From positions 35,001 through 99,000 of the forward strand of contig JACEEZ010011998.1 in the NCBI GenBank assembly GCA_016584305.1: a stretch of DNA of 64,000 nucleotides, given 5' to 3'. Positions within the stretch are counted from its first letter, which is position 1; each line of letters starts with the position of its first letter. The notes under the pieces are model-generated. The model was not told the DNA's origin. It was given only the letters and a program-made list of their open reading frames with translations, and searched no databases. The translations under genes were made by a program, and so were the position numbers. This DNA is from Chionoecetes opilio (Eukaryota > Arthropoda > Malacostraca > Decapoda > Majidae). Shown here one piece after another: positions 22,398 through 34,884 of this stretch.

Positions 22398-23242
22398 TTT
22401 GGGTTTGCCGAGTGTATCGTCTGTGACGATAATGGTGCAAGTGTGTAATTTTAACTACTTAATTAATTTGTTTTTTGTTAGTATTGCTTAAGCTCTAACA
22501 AGCTGTTTGTGATTTGAGAAAATATGTATTGTTAATTTCTCCTTGTATGCTGACGGGGTAGGGGAGGGCAGCGGAGTCAAGGTCTGAGGATATGTTTAGT
22601 GGGGTGGTCAGTGTTTTGGTGAACGGCTGCTGTGTTGGACAATGGACAGTCTTGTTGTCTGCCCAGGAATTACTACTATTAACGACGAATGGAGCTGAGT
22701 ATTTGGTGTCCAGTGGAAGGCTATGGGAGGTACCGTGTAAGTACTGAGCCTTGTTTTGTTACCTACAAATATGTGTAAGATTATGGTGTCCAATGAAGGG
22801 CTTTTAGAGGTTACTTAGAAGTGACGAGTGTTAGTTAACTGAGTATTTTGTAGTATTTAGTGTTCGTAAACTTAATTATTCACTTTATTTTACTGTAGTG
22901 TGTTTTTGTTCATTGTCTATCGTTTATTGCAACATAGATGTTTTGTAGTACGTATTACTACTTGTAATTGCCCGTAGTTGCTCGTTGGACTACTATTACA
23001 TTTTGTTGCTGCATTTGTGTTTCTAGGTTAATATTTTGCTTCTTTTAGTTTATTTGTAGTGTATTTGCTAGTGTTCAGTGTGTTTAGTGCATTTGCATTT
23101 GTTTAGTCAAGCTTAAAATTACAGGTTGAAACGCTTTGAATAAAGAGCATTGCAGCAGCCTTTTGACCTTCACTGAATATCCAACAAAGAGAATGCTAAA
23201 AAAAATTAACGACTGGTATTGCACACCGAGCGAGGTCAGGTG
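22398..23242 (+). other. BEL/Pao 3' non-coding region, probable 3' LTR
   Basis: A purine-rich GGGGTAGGGGAGGGCAGCGG (~22555-22575) follows the pol stop and could be the polypurine tract. Further on is AATAAA (~23140), as expected of an LTR polyadenylation signal. No matching 5' LTR is in the window. It ends where the RTE simple tail begins (CAATCAATCAATC). Confidence 0.5.
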
Positions 23243-23800
23243 ACCAATCAATCAATCATTGGGGGCATACGCCGGGGAGCGCGTCGCCTCGCCTCCCTAC
23301 GACGCCACTCCCGGGGTCACCACGCGCGAGTCCCCATACAGGTTCCTTTCCCATACCAAGCAGCTCTCGACAAGAGACATCAACTTGCCCCAGCCACGAG
23401 CCTTGTGGGCGCCCCTTTGGCCTCCTCCACGCCGGATTGTCTCTTACAGATACAACCCGATGGGAAGGATCGGTTTCAGGGTAGCGTGCCACATGCCCAT
23501 ATAGTCGAAGTTGGCGCTGACGGACTATGCAGGTAATAGGCCTCGATTCAGTCTCACGGTGCAATCGCTGATTTGACACGTAATCATCCCAGCGATACCC
23601 CATGATTCTGCGAAGACACTTATTACCAAAGGCATCGATTCGTCTCTTCAAGTCGCTATTTAGTGTCCATGTCTCACAACCATAGAGTAAGACAAGGATC
23701 ACAAGCGACTTGAAGGTCAGGTGACCGTCGAAGGGCAACTGCCTACATCGTTTCATTGCACTTTGGGACAAAGTCATCTCGTTCTTGAGTGGAACGTAAC
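23243..23800 (-). pseudogene. RTE-type LINE 3' end
   Basis: The longest RTE copy in copy 1. The minus-strand frame contains LLYGCETWTLNSDLKRRIDA, NKCLRRIMGYRWDDYVSNQR and RQRQLRLYGHVARYPETDPS. It ends at the family's ATTG tail (23243-23256). A frameshift occurs close to the C-terminus relative to the 6765 copy. The 5' end stops against hAT sequence at ~23800. Confidence 0.88.
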
Positions 23801-23809
23801 TTGGCCAGA

Positions 23810-24743
23810 AACTTGTTGATGCAAAGTGCGATATCTTCTACCTGTCGGACACTTTGACAAGCCGAAAATCCTGAACAAGAGCGCCAAGGAAAATACTCCA
23901 ACCTGTTGCCCTGCAAGGAGGCGATTGCTGCATTCAGCGGGAAATTCAAGTTGTTGTGGTTGAACCACGGGAGAAGAGAGTTTGCTCAGTTTTCTTCCTT
24001 GGCAGCTACATCCACGCTAGCTGCTTGATGATGACCTAGTCGTGTATGTGGACCATCTGAAGCAGCTGCATAATGACATGCAAGCTCGCTTCTCTGACCT
24101 CCTCCAAATAACAGTGCCACACTGGTTTGGGGATCCGTTCGTCGCCGATGCATCTGATGTTGATAATCACCCAACAAAAAACTTATAGAAATCCAAACGC
24201 CACAACAGCTCAAGCGAGGTTCAAACCCGGGGGGCGCCAGAAGCTGTGGATGAGCGAAGAAATGCATAAAAAAATACCCACTATTGAAAGATGTGAAGTT
24301 GTTCTTACTCGTCTTTCCAACATCCTACTTGGTTGATATCGGCTTCAGTCAGGTCCATTTCTCTACTGTCGAAGATTCAAAATCGCCTCGAAATCGAGAA
24401 AAAGTAAGATCTACGTCTTGCTCTGACGAAGCTGGAGCCAAACAATGACAAGTTGACAGCTATGCACAAGTCGCAGGGATCCCATTGAAAAGCGTTGAAG
24501 ACATATACTGATTTTATATGGATTCTTTGTTGTTTTATAAAAATGTGTGAGTATTTTCAAATAAATTTTCATCCAAATCCTAAAGTCCATTGATTTTTCA
24601 TTACAACTAAAGAGAGAGTCCATAGATCTATCCAACTATAGTCATTACTATATGTACTTTCAAGAAGCAGTACCTCGGAAAAGCCACGATAACTCAAATT
24701 GGCTTGGAGGGGGCCACAGCCGTAAAAAGGTTGAGAAACCCTG
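23810..24743 (+). pseudogene. hAT transposase relic, Buster/ZBED5-like, with 3' TIR
   Basis: In broken frames the plus strand encodes KEAIAAFSGKFKLL-like text, then VYVDHLKQLHNDMQARFSDL, DPFVAD, and LKDVKLFLL..TSYLVDIGFS-like text. These match the C-terminal half of Buster-type hAT transposases (relatives of vertebrate ZBED5/SCAND3), including the S-x-L-V-E-x-GFS dimerisation motif (here SYLVDIGFS). The element ends AAAAAGGTTGAGAAACCCTG at 24743, a typical Charlie/Buster terminus. Confidence 0.75.
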
Positions 24744-24784
24744 AGTCATAAAGTACCCCTTGTCTGGGTAGATGTGTTTATTTT

Positions 24785-24945
24785 AAGTACAACACGGCCA
24801 TCCCCAGCTCTGCAGCCGTGGAAAGACTGTTCTCGCAGGGTCGGACGTCATGAGGGCCAAAAGAGCGAGTCTAACCTCGGATAATTTGAGAGATTGGCCT
24901 TCATGAAGGGGAACATAAACGAGCTCAATATGGACTTATAACCAA
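24785..24945 (+). pseudogene. Second hAT C-terminal dimerisation fragment
   Basis: Encodes KYNTAIPSSAAVERLFSQG followed, after a 1 nt frame break, by DVMRAKRASLT and MKGNINELN. This is the hATC signature SSAAVERLFS, from a different hAT lineage than the Buster relic just upstream. About 40 bp separate the Buster 3' TIR from this fragment, consistent with Buster having inserted inside the other hAT gene. Confidence 0.8.
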
Positions 24946-25089
24946 CGGATCTTATGAGAAGTCTTAAGGACTGAGGGCCCGATTCCTTTTTAATAAAATA
25001 TATTTTGGAGTTGGTGTACTTTACTAATCATTCCCCCCTTTAATTTTCCTTAAGGTTTTTGGGGAAACCCTTTCAACAATTGGTTTTTT

Positions 25090-25090
25090 N
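25090..25090. other. Single N, probable contig junction
   Basis: Separates the two copies of the 6.75 kb block. The preceding ~120 bp is degraded relative to 31720-31860. Confidence 0.85.
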
Positions 25091-25094
25091 TGGG

Positions 25095-25310
25095 GCCTCT
25101 GCAGGTTGAAAGCGGCCGGTAAGGTTGTTCCTGGCGTCAACTGCAGTACCGACAAGCGTCGTGGGTGAAAAACGCGCTGACAGGTTAACACTGCGGACGG
25201 CGGTGAATGGAGTTGGGGCAGGATGTGTCGGGCGGGCCACTTGAGAGTTGAGCTTCTTCAAGTCAACCGTGATTATCACGCCTTTATCCTTAGCCACGAG
25301 GGCGAATACT
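25095..25310 (-). pseudogene. Gypsy RT fragment, copy 2
   Basis: Same as 18295-18545. The leftmost ~80 bp is garbled (indels against copy 1), so DALCGYWQLELHEDD cannot be read here. Confidence 0.8.
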
Positions 25311-25404
25311 TATCTTACTTAAGGGAACTCATCACTTAGAGAAATCGATAAGAAAAAATGTTAGAGATGTTATTTGCTAGATGCCAGAAGTCAAAAGTCA
25401 ACTG

Positions 25405-25591
25405 ATAAAAAAGTATTTAAATTTTTATATTAAATGTATTTAAATACAATGTATCTAAATACTCATAAAAGTATTTAAATACTGTATTTAGATACAGGAC
25501 AATCAATGTATTTATTAATACATTTATAAATACACAAATGTATTTAAATACGTATTTAAATACAATTGTACTTAAATACTGCCCAGCTCTG
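25405..25591 (-). mobile_element. hAT terminus, copy 2
   Basis: Duplicate of 18650-18835 with the same CAGAGCTGGGCAGTATTTAA boundary and a few substitutions. Confidence 0.6.
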
Positions 25592-25595
25592 TCTA

Positions 25596-28500
25596 CAGCT
25601 AATGCAAAATATGTTTGACATGTGCATACGCGGTTCCCACCCGTTGATCAAGTTTGAGTCTCCAAACAACAATAGTTTCAACATCAGAGTTAATCACGTA
25701 GCCAGTGTGGTAAATGTAGAGGGGATTAATGTTAAAGACCATGCAAATCTCAAGATAGACTTGGATACATTTTTCAGTATTGAAAGTCTAGGCACACATT
25801 ATATACCAAAATGTGGAGGGTGCAAATGTGGATCATGCACACTAGGTGATAAAAATTGTACAATTAAAGAAGAGAAGGAACTTGCCATGATTACAGAAGG
25901 TTTAGAGTACAACTGTAAGGAGAAATATTGGAGTGTCCGATATCCGTGGATCAAAGACCCTAATGATCTTCCAAATAATATTGATGTGGCTATAGCCAGG
26001 ATGAAATCAACAGAGAGAAGGTTAAACAAGTTAGGATATGACTATACACAACTGTACAATGATCAAATACAGGATATGATAGATAGAGGTGTGGCTAGAA
26101 AATTATCTTGGAAGGAAATGAGTGCATATAATGGCCCTGTACACTATATTCATCACCATGAAGTTTTAAAGCAGAATTCAACCTCAACCCCAGTCAGGAT
26201 AGTCTTCAACTCTTCAGCAGATTACAAAGGGCATAAACTTAATTATTATTGGGCTAAAGGACCGGATGTATTGAATGACCTAGTGGGTATTTTGTTTAGA
26301 TTCCGCCAAAATACTGTTGCTGTTGTAGGAGATATTTCCAAAATGTACAATGCCGTAAGATTGGAAGAATTAGAACAGCACACCCATAGATTAGTCTGGC
26401 GTGACGTGGATTCCAGTAAAGCCCCTAACCATTATGTGTTGACAGCTGTGGGTTTTAGAGACAGGTCTAGCGGGGTAATTGCTATAATGGCTCTCAAGAA
26501 AACTGCTTTAATGAAGGAGGTTGAATTTCCAGAAGTAAAAGACATCCTAGATAGAAACTCCTATGTGGATGATATTATATACAGCTGTGATAATATAAAT
26601 AAAGCCAAACAACTAATGTGTAATATGAATTTAGTTCTACATGAAGAAGGTTTCAAGATTAAGTATTGGATCATGTCTGGCAATGAAACTATTATTGAAG
26701 GACTAAGATTGTTATCTGCTGATGAAGAGAAGCTTCTTGGCTTAAATTGGAATCCTAAAAAGGATTTTTTTCTTTTCAAGGTTAAGTTAAACTTTGATAG
26801 ATTTAAAAATAGCAGTCTGGAGGGTGAAAAAGGCATGATTATGTCAGACAGGAGAATGCCTAACATCTTAACAAAGAGAATGGTACTCAGTCAAGTAGCT
26901 GCAATTTATGATCCGTTAGGATTAGTTATCCCTTACACTTTGAATGGCAAATTGCTAATGAGGGAGCTTGTTACAATGGGACACTCTGAGGGTATTGCAT
27001 GTGACTGGGACGATCCGATGCCAGACAAAATGAGAGAGAAGTGGAGCAAATTTTTTCATGATCTGTATGAGTTGGAGAAATTGTCATACACGAGTTGTGT
27101 AAAACCCTCAGGTGCAGTGGGGGATCCCATGCTTGTGATATTCTCAGATGGCAGTTCCATAGCATATGGGGCATGTGCTTATATTAGGTGGAGTCTGGAA
27201 ATGGGCCTTTTTGAATCTCAATTGGTCCTTGCTAAGAACAGAATAGCTCCCACCAAGAAATTGACTATACTTAGATTGGAATTGTGTGGTGCAGTACTGT
27301 CATATACACTAAGAGATGTGATTGAGAAGCAATGTGATTGGACATTCAAAACTGTTGTGCACATTGTTGATTCATCTATAGTAAGAGCACAGATTCAGAG
27401 AGAATCATATGGGTTTGGTACATTTGTAGCCAAGAGGGTGGCAGAAATCCAGTCTAGAACAGACCCTATCGATTGGTGATGGGTTAATACTAAGGACAAT
27501 CCAGCAGATTTTACCACTAGACCATGTCACCCCAGCACATTACATGATAATTCTGTGTGGCAAAAGGGGCCAGTCTTCTTATCATACCTCTTTGATGCTT
27601 GGCAAATCAGTCAGTTTTGTAATGAGGAAATTCCTGATAAGGTGAGTGTTGTTATGACATACGAACAGAAGACCTGTGCTGAAGAAAAGATTAGTGTGAT
27701 TGACATAACTAAATTTAGTAGTTACATAAAACTGTTGCGCGTTACTGCAAGAGTTATTGCAGCATTTAGGGCTAAATCACTAAAGGTTGTAATATGTTTG
27801 CCAACTTCCGAGTTAATACGTGAAGCTGAAATGTATATCATCCAGGTAGAACAAAGGAAACTACACTCTGATTGGAAGACAGCCTACCGTCGATTGGGCC
27901 CAAGCATAGACAAAGGTATTATATTTGTAGGAGCAAGAATTGCTAACTGGTTAAAGGAGAATTGGAACCAAGACAAGTTTATTCTGATGCCATCACAGAG
28001 TTGCTTTGTAAATTTGTATATTCAGCACTTGCATAATGCTGATCATAGTGGAGTAGAGTGCACTTTAGCAAAATTGCAAAGTAAGTTTTGGGTGCTCGGT
28101 GCCCGAAGACTCATAAGATCTATTAAGAACAAATGTGTCGCATGCAAAAGATTGGATGCTTCAACTGTTGGTTGATCAGGAGATGGGTCAAATTGCCCCG
28201 GAAAGATTAAGTCCTGGTCCACCGTTCTATCATACTTCGCTAGATTTGTTTGGTCCTCATACTATTAGAGATACTGTAAAACGTAGAACCTTTGGGAAAG
28301 CATACGGTGTCATATTTAATTGCCTTGTGTCACGAGCAGTTTATGTGAATTTAGCAGAAAGTTATGACACAAAAGGCTTTTTGACTGTTTTTTAGAGATT
28401 TGTGTCTATTAGAGGGTATCCTAAAACCATCCATTCTGATTTGGGAAGTCAATTAGTTGCTGCTTGCAAGGAATTAAAATTAGATAGATCAAAGTTTGAG

Positions 28501-29160
28501 GAATGTAGTGCTAGTGGTGGCACCACTTGGGTTTTCAATAAGTCTGCGGACGCCCCCTGGCAGAATGGTTGTAGCGAAGCATTAATAAGATCTGTCAAAC
28601 GTGCTATACTCATTGCTATTGGAGATAACAAGCTGACATTCGGAGAGATGCAAACAGTGCTTTTTGAAGTAGCTGATTTATTAAATGCACGGCCAATTGG
28701 TATGAAACCTGGTAGTGACCATGAGCTGGGACAGTATTTGTGTCCCAATGATTTGATATTGGGTAGAGCAGGTAGTAAAGCTCCAACATGTATTAAATTA
28801 GTGGATCAGAGTTACAAGAATAGATTAGAATTCATGCAACGTATTGTTGACTGTTTTTGGAAAAAATGGCAAAGAGATTATTTTCCAACATTAATAGTGA
28901 GGCAAAAGTGGCATGTGGAAAGAAAGAATGTTCAACCTGGTGACATTGTATTGGTGCAGGATAGCAATACACTCCGTGGACAATGGAAACTTGCTCAAGT
29001 AGCAGCAGTTATGCCGAGTAGGGATGGCAAGGTTAGAGACGTTACTGTGCGTTACAAGATCCAAAGGCCAGGAAGTGCGTATAAAGGTCAAGATGATGTG
29101 TGTGTGAATAGGGTCTGTACATAGATTGGTTGTCCTGCTACCTATTGATGAAAATTGTTA
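25596..29160 (+). pseudogene. BEL/Pao retrotransposon pol, copy 2 (least damaged)
   Basis: One frame stays open to 27479 (track of ~630 codons), covering the linker, the whole RT with YVDD (26562-26573) and the RNase H-like region. It ends at a TGA (27477-27479) where copy 1 has TGG. The frame resumes past HHCC (27555-28175), breaks at the extra bases near 28172 shared with copy 1, and has an in-frame TAG (28393-28395) inside the integrase core. It then runs through IHSDLGSQ, NGCSEALIRS and the C-terminal domain to 29124, where one extra G ends it early relative to copy 1. It needs only a few corrections to be coding. It is inactive as written. Confidence 0.93.
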
Positions 29161-30002
29161 ATTTGGGTTTGCCGAGTGTATCGTCTGTGACGATAATGGT
29201 GCAAGTGTGTAATTTTAACTACTTAATTAATTTGTTTTGTTTAGTATTGCTTAAGCTCTAACAAGCTGTTTGTGATTTGAGAAAATATGTATTGTTAATT
29301 TCTCCTTGTGTGCTGACGGGGTAGGGGAGGGCAGCGGAGTCAAGGTCTGAGGATATGTTTAGTGGGGTGGTCAGTGTTTTGGTGAACGGCTGCTGTGTTG
29401 GACAATGGACAGTCTTGTTGTCTGCCCAGGAATTACTACTATTAACGACGAATGGAGCTGAGTATTTGGTGTCCAGTGGAAGGCTATGGGAGGTACCGTG
29501 TAAGTACTGAGCCTTGTTTTGTTACCTACAAATATGTGTAAGATTATGGTGTCCAATGAAGGGCTTTTAGAGGTTACTTAGAAGTGACGAGTGTTAGTTA
29601 ACTGAGTATTTGTAGTATTTAGTGTTCGTAAACTTAATTATTCACTTTATTTTACTGTAGTGTTTGTTGTTCATTGTCTATCGTTTATTGCAACATAGAT
29701 GTTTGTAGTACGTATTACTACTTGTAATTGCCCGTAGTTGCTCGTTGGACTACTATTACATTTTGTTGCTGCATTTGTGTTTCTAGGTTAATATTTTGCT
29801 TCTTTTAGTTTATTTGTAGTGTATTTGCTAGTGTTCAGTGTGTTTAGTGCATTTGCATTTGTTTAGTCAAGCTTAAAATTACAGGTTGAAACGCTTTGAA
29901 TAAAGAGCATTGCAGCAGCCCTTTGACCTTCACTGAATATCCAACAAAGAGAATGCTAAAAAAAATTAACGACTGGTATTGCACACCGAGCGAGGTCAGG
30001 TG
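29161..30002 (+). other. BEL/Pao 3' region, copy 2
   Basis: Same purine tract (GGGGTAGGGGAGGGCAGCGG, ~29318-29338) and AATAAA signal as copy 1, ending at the RTE tail. Confidence 0.5.
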
Positions 30003-30560
30003 ACCAATCAATCAATCATTGGGGGCATACGCCGGGGAGCGCGTCGCCTCGCCTCCCTACGACGCCACTCCCGGGGGTCACCACGCGCGAGTCCCCATAC
30101 AGGTTCCTTTCCCATACCAAGCAGCTCTCGACAAGAGACATCAACTTGCCCCAGCCACGAGCCTTGTGGGCGCCCCTTTGGCCTCCTCCACGCCGGATTG
30201 TCTCTTACAGATACAACCTGATGGGAAGGATCGGTTTCAGGGTAGCGTGCCACATGCCCATATAGTCGAAGTTGGCGATGACGGACTATGCAGGTAATAG
30301 GCCTCGATTCAGTCTCACGGTGCAATCGCTGATTTGACACGTAATCATCCAGCGATACCCCATGATTCTGCGAAGACACTTATTACCAAAGGCATCGATT
30401 CGTCTCTTCAAGTCGCTATTTAGTGTCCATGTCTCACAACCATAGAGTAAGACAAGGATCACAAGCGACTTGAAGGTCAGGTGACCGTCGAAGGGCAACT
30501 GCCTACATCGTTTCATTGCACTTTGGGACAAAGTCATCTCGTTCTTGAGTGGAACGTAAC
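30003..30560 (-). pseudogene. RTE-type LINE 3' end, copy 2
   Basis: Duplicate of 23243-23800 with one extra G restoring the frame near the C-terminus and one missing C breaking it near 30352. Indels alternate between the two copies. Confidence 0.88.
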
Positions 30561-30564
30561 TTGG

Positions 30565-31510
30565 CCAGAAAACTTGTTGATTGCAAAGTGCGATATCTTC
30601 TACCTGTCGGACACTTTGACAAGCCGAAAATCCTGAACAAAGAGCGCCAAGGAAAATACTCCAACCTGTTGCCCTGCAAGGAGGCGATTGCTGCATTCAG
30701 CGGGAAATTCAAGTTGTTGTGGTTGAACCACGGGAGAAGAGAGTTTGCTCAGTTTTCTTCCTTGGCAGCTACATCCACGCTAGCTGCTTGATGATGACCT
30801 AGTCGTGTATGTGGACCATCTGAAGCAGCTGCATAATGACATGCAAGCTCGCTTCTCTGACCTCCTCCAAATAACAGTGCCACACTGGTTTGGGGATCCG
30901 TTCGTCGCCGATGCATCTGATGTTGATAATCACCCAACAAGAAAACTTAATAGAAATCCAAAACGCCACAACAGCTCAAGCGAGGTTCAAACCCGGGGGG
31001 CGCCAGAAGCTGTGGATGAGCGAAGAAATGCATAAAAAATACCCACTATTGAAAGATGTGAAGTTGTTCTTACTCGTCTTTCCAACATCCTACTTGGTTG
31101 ATATCGGCTTCAGTCAGGTCATTTCTCTACTGTCGAAGATTCAAAATCGCCTCGAAATCGAGAAAAAAGTAAGATCTACGTCTTGCTCTGACGAAGCTGG
31201 AGCCAAACAATGGGCAAGTTGACAGCTATGCACAAGTCGCAGGGATCCCATTGAAAAGCGTTGAAGACATATACTGATTTTATATGGATTCTTTGTTGTT
31301 TTATAAAAATTTGTGAGTATTTTCAAATAAATTTTCATCCAAATCCTAAAGTCCATTGATTTTTCATTACAACTGAAGTGAGAGTCCATAGATCTATCCA
31401 ACTATAGTCATTACTATATGTACTTTCCAAGAAGCAGTACCTCGGAAAAGCCACGATAACTCAAATTGGCTTGGAGGGGGCCACAGCCGTAAAAAGGTTG
31501 AGAAACCCTG
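30565..31510 (+). pseudogene. Buster/ZBED5-like hAT relic with 3' TIR, copy 2
   Basis: Contains LVDCKVRYLLPVGHFDKPKI (open-frame text of uncertain frame), KEAIAAFSGKFKLL, YVDHLKQLHNDMQARFSDLL and KKYPLLKDVKLFLLVFPTSY. Ends AAAAAGGTTGAGAAACCCTG at 31510. Confidence 0.75.
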
Positions 31511-31550
31511 AGTCATAAAGTACCCCTTGTCTGGGTAGATGTGTTTATTT

Positions 31551-31712
31551 TAAGTACAACACGGCCATCCCCAGCTCTGCAGCCGTGGAAAGACTGTTCT
31601 CGCAGGGGTCGGACGTCATGAGGGCCAAAAGAGCGAGTCTAACCTCGGACAAATTTGAGAGATTGGCCTTCATGAAGGGGAACATAAACGAGCTCAATAT
31701 GGACTTATAACC
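31551..31712 (+). pseudogene. Second hAT C-terminal fragment, copy 2
   Basis: Same SSAAVERLFS-type hATC fragment as 24785-24945 and likewise split by a 1 nt frame break. It ends NMDL-stop around 31710. Confidence 0.8.
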
Positions 31713-31849
31713 AACGGACTCTGAGGAGAAGTCTAAGGACTGAGGGCCTGATTCCATTCAATAAATATATTTTGGAGTGTGGTGTACTTATACTAATCAT
31801 ACCCCTTAATTTGCACTTAAGTTGATCAATTGAGTGAGGAATCACAATG

Positions 31850-33935
31850 AGGACAGAGCTGAAATGTGAGATATAACATATGTGGGGCGCTGAGGGGTAT
31901 GTATCAAATACTAATAAATACTAAATAGATTTTCATTATTGTAGATTTTCATAGGAACTGTATCTGCACTTACATCCCCAGAAAGACGCAAATATTTCCT
32001 GACGCGTCTTGGCAACTTTTAAGACACATAATGCAGGGACACTACTTCCATTAAGCGAGGTTAGCAAGTGCTTTGGGCACTAAACTTGTGACTAAAGTTC
32101 TGAGGGGTGCCGCCCCGCGCTCTGTTCCCCGTGCCCCACGTCTTGTGCCCAGCGCCCCGTGCTCCACGCGAAAGTTTATTAATTGATAGTAATGCGCAAT
32201 TATTTTAGTTGATAATTATATCATGTAACAAAATGAAAGAATATTAAAGTATCGTCACATAATTTCATGCTTTACACAAAAATTGTAAGTTATTTTGAAA
32301 ATGTTGAACCTTGTAGGGTGAGATTTTCGCACTATTTCTACAAAGGTGTGTTTTGTTGGTAGCATTGAGTTGCTGTGATTTTTTATTTCGTTACCGCCGT
32401 GGTGCTTCTATATGGGAATTTGAACACGTGTATTAGAAGTATATAGAAATAGTGAATATTATTGGTAGATTAGGTGAGGCTAGGTAACATGAATTAGAAC
32501 ATAGCCAAAATGAAACAAAGACACTAGCTTAGCTTGATTGGTATGATCGACGTATTTTTCTCTTATTTTTGTTTCCCATTTTAATATCTCATGCCTATTT
32601 TATTAGACAATAAATGTGATCATTACAAGTGTGCTGTAAGGAAAAATTATGAAATACCACAGACCACACAACCTGAATGGGCATCAAAAGTGTGTTGTTA
32701 GGTAGAATAATGAAATACCAGAGAATACACAAACCCTACATGGGCATAAGTGTGCTGTAAGGTATACTGTATAATTGAATATGTTGGTAACGATAACGGG
32801 ACGGCGGACGATAGAAAACTCCCCAAAAATATAAAACATACATATAAAAAGAATATCATCGGAGAAAATACCATTCATGCACCTACAGAAAACAATTATA
32901 AACGCGGACACACGTACCACCTACAACACACTACAAAACATACACGCGAAGAAAAACAAACTAACATGAGTTCCGCGGTATAGAAGGGGTAAACCTTTAG
33001 CCACCACTGTACTGCTGGTGACTTTGGTTGTTTATTTTGATGTTATTTTCAATGGTTCTTATGGATTAACGCTGCCACCACCCCTTGTTTATGACCCAGG
33101 GGAAATCACCAATATGAGGGAAGACAAGTTTCTCGTTCGCATTACAAAACGACTTACCTTGAGAGCAAGAATAATGTTTCTAGCATTGGTCGATGAAAAT
33201 CAGTTGTTTACTTTCTTACTGAGGGTTTGGAATATCAAGAAGACTGAACCAGGTAACGTGACGTGTTAGAAGTCTTACACGTATATCTATATAGGTAGGA
33301 TAATTTAGACGTAGGTTTCTAAGGTAATTTGATGTGTGTAACGTCCTGCAAGGGGTTCTTTTCCAGTTTTTCTTAATTATCTTCTCCCAACTAGTTAACC
33401 ATGGAGGTTAGTGAGTTCACCAATCTATGTTAATTACCAAACACAAATGTATAAAAAAATATATAACTCTCATAGGCTTTTCTCACTCATGACGGGAGGT
33501 TCCTTTATACTGCATTTCAGTCTTATGAGACGACATCCATGAAATAATCGTGACACTAGTCATGAATAATTGAATGGAAACATACGACGACATGCAAACG
33601 AGAAGAGAAATTTCACACAAATTTTCATCTCGAGTATTAACACACAGCAAACAAACATACTCGCTCCTTTCTTTCTCCTGAGGGTCCTTTCGACCGGTCA
33701 GAGCTCACTAACGTACATAAATTTTTTATACATTTCCTATCCTTGTTTGAATGGTATCATTTTCCCTCACTAAGTGCCAGTAAGTGGTAAACAAAGGGAG
33801 GGTAGTTAACTCTTGAGAAAATGTGAGAACGTCCGCGAAACCTAACGTGACACCGAAAGAACATTTCACCGTTTTGCCCTCGGAGAAGGACCGCATGGTG
33901 AAAAACACCCTGATGCGTGGTCCATTGATGGTTTT
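31850..33935. other. No gene recognised
   Basis: AT-rich DNA with a short CG-rich patch (GTGCCGCCCCGCG, ~32105-32170). An ~80-85 bp segment (TGTGCTGTAAGG to GAATGGGCAT) repeats with drift between 32630 and 32770. An 83-codon open frame at 33018-33269 has no recognisable motif and is probably chance. Confidence 0.45.
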
Positions 33936-34069
33936 ATGACGATGAGGGACTCTGGGCCGGTATTACCAAAGAGATCATCAGTTAAGAACGTTTATCATAG
34001 CTGGAAAAAAGGCCCATTTTTGTACAAACTGGCTGGCGGATATCATAAATTGTGGGGGGACTATCACAA

Positions 34070-34470
34070 ACCGCGCGGGAGGCTAAGAGTGGGTTCACCG
34101 AGTTCTAGCGCGACTATGATAACGGCTCCGCGACTATGATAAACTTTCCAGCTGTTAACAGGGCCGAGACACAATAACAGCCTCAGTGAAGAAATATTCG
34201 CCCACATAGGGATGTGTTGAGTGAGCTGAGTGATGCACAGGATGGGAAATACCGAGTAGACCGGTGGGGGGCTAAGGTGGTTCACCGAGTTCTAGCGCGA
34301 CATGAAAATTTCCTTCCGTCAACAGGGCCGGGACACAATAACAGCCTCAGTGAAGGAATTTCGCCCCTGGGGATGTTTTGAGTGAGCAAGTGTGCCACGT
34401 TAGGAAATACCGATAACCGTATGGGGGCATTTGTTCCTCCCCAACTTTGTAAAAAGCTTTTAGTCGAAAA
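34070..34470. repeat. Imperfect tandem repeat, unit ~190 bp
   Basis: GTTCACCGAGTTCTAGCGCG, then ACACAATAACAGCCTCAGTG, then GGAAATACCGA occur at ~34092-34255 and again at ~34278-34415. Confidence 0.7.
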
Positions 34471-34884
34471 CATCGCCATTGGCAACTCTGTTTCGTGTTT
34501 AACAGATATGTAAAAGGGTACATCTATATGCTTTTTTTTGGGGAATGAATTACTAATACTCTCTGTGTCACTCCCCTAAACATGTTATAAACATAAGGGA
34601 AAAGAAGTATAAAACCCATAAAACGGGGTTTAAAAGGGATGAATTTACTGTTTATATAACCTTTTAAAGAAACAATGACCTAATTTAGCAGACCCCCTAT
34701 GATAAAAAATTGTGCTAGTTTCCCCAAATTATGATAAATGGCGTAGGAAAAAATGTATCATACCCAAGAGTTATGAAAAAAATATTTGTCATAGCTATGA
34801 TTAATTTTGGGGAAAACCCGGGCCTGTGGTCCACCATTGCGTACAAACCCGCGAGAGCATCCGTGGTTTTGCTCACGGCAGACA

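Larger units (their letters stand above)
18295..25089. repeat. ~6.75 kb duplicated block, copy 1
   Basis: Collinear with 25091-31850 at an offset of 6,756-6,766 bp. Differences are few and are mainly short indels in homopolymers and scattered substitutions. The last ~120 bp (24965-25089) looks like a corrupted version of 31720-31860. Confidence 0.9.
25091..31850. repeat. ~6.75 kb duplicated block, copy 2
   Basis: Same order of elements as copy 1. It starts in the Gypsy fragment (GGGGCCTCTGCAG) at the exact point where the hAT-type element ends in copy 1. It continues past the point where copy 1 deteriorates. Confidence 0.9.

Noticed and set aside
33018..33269. 83-codon ORF as a host gene
   Set aside because: No motif, no splice context, and length within chance expectation.
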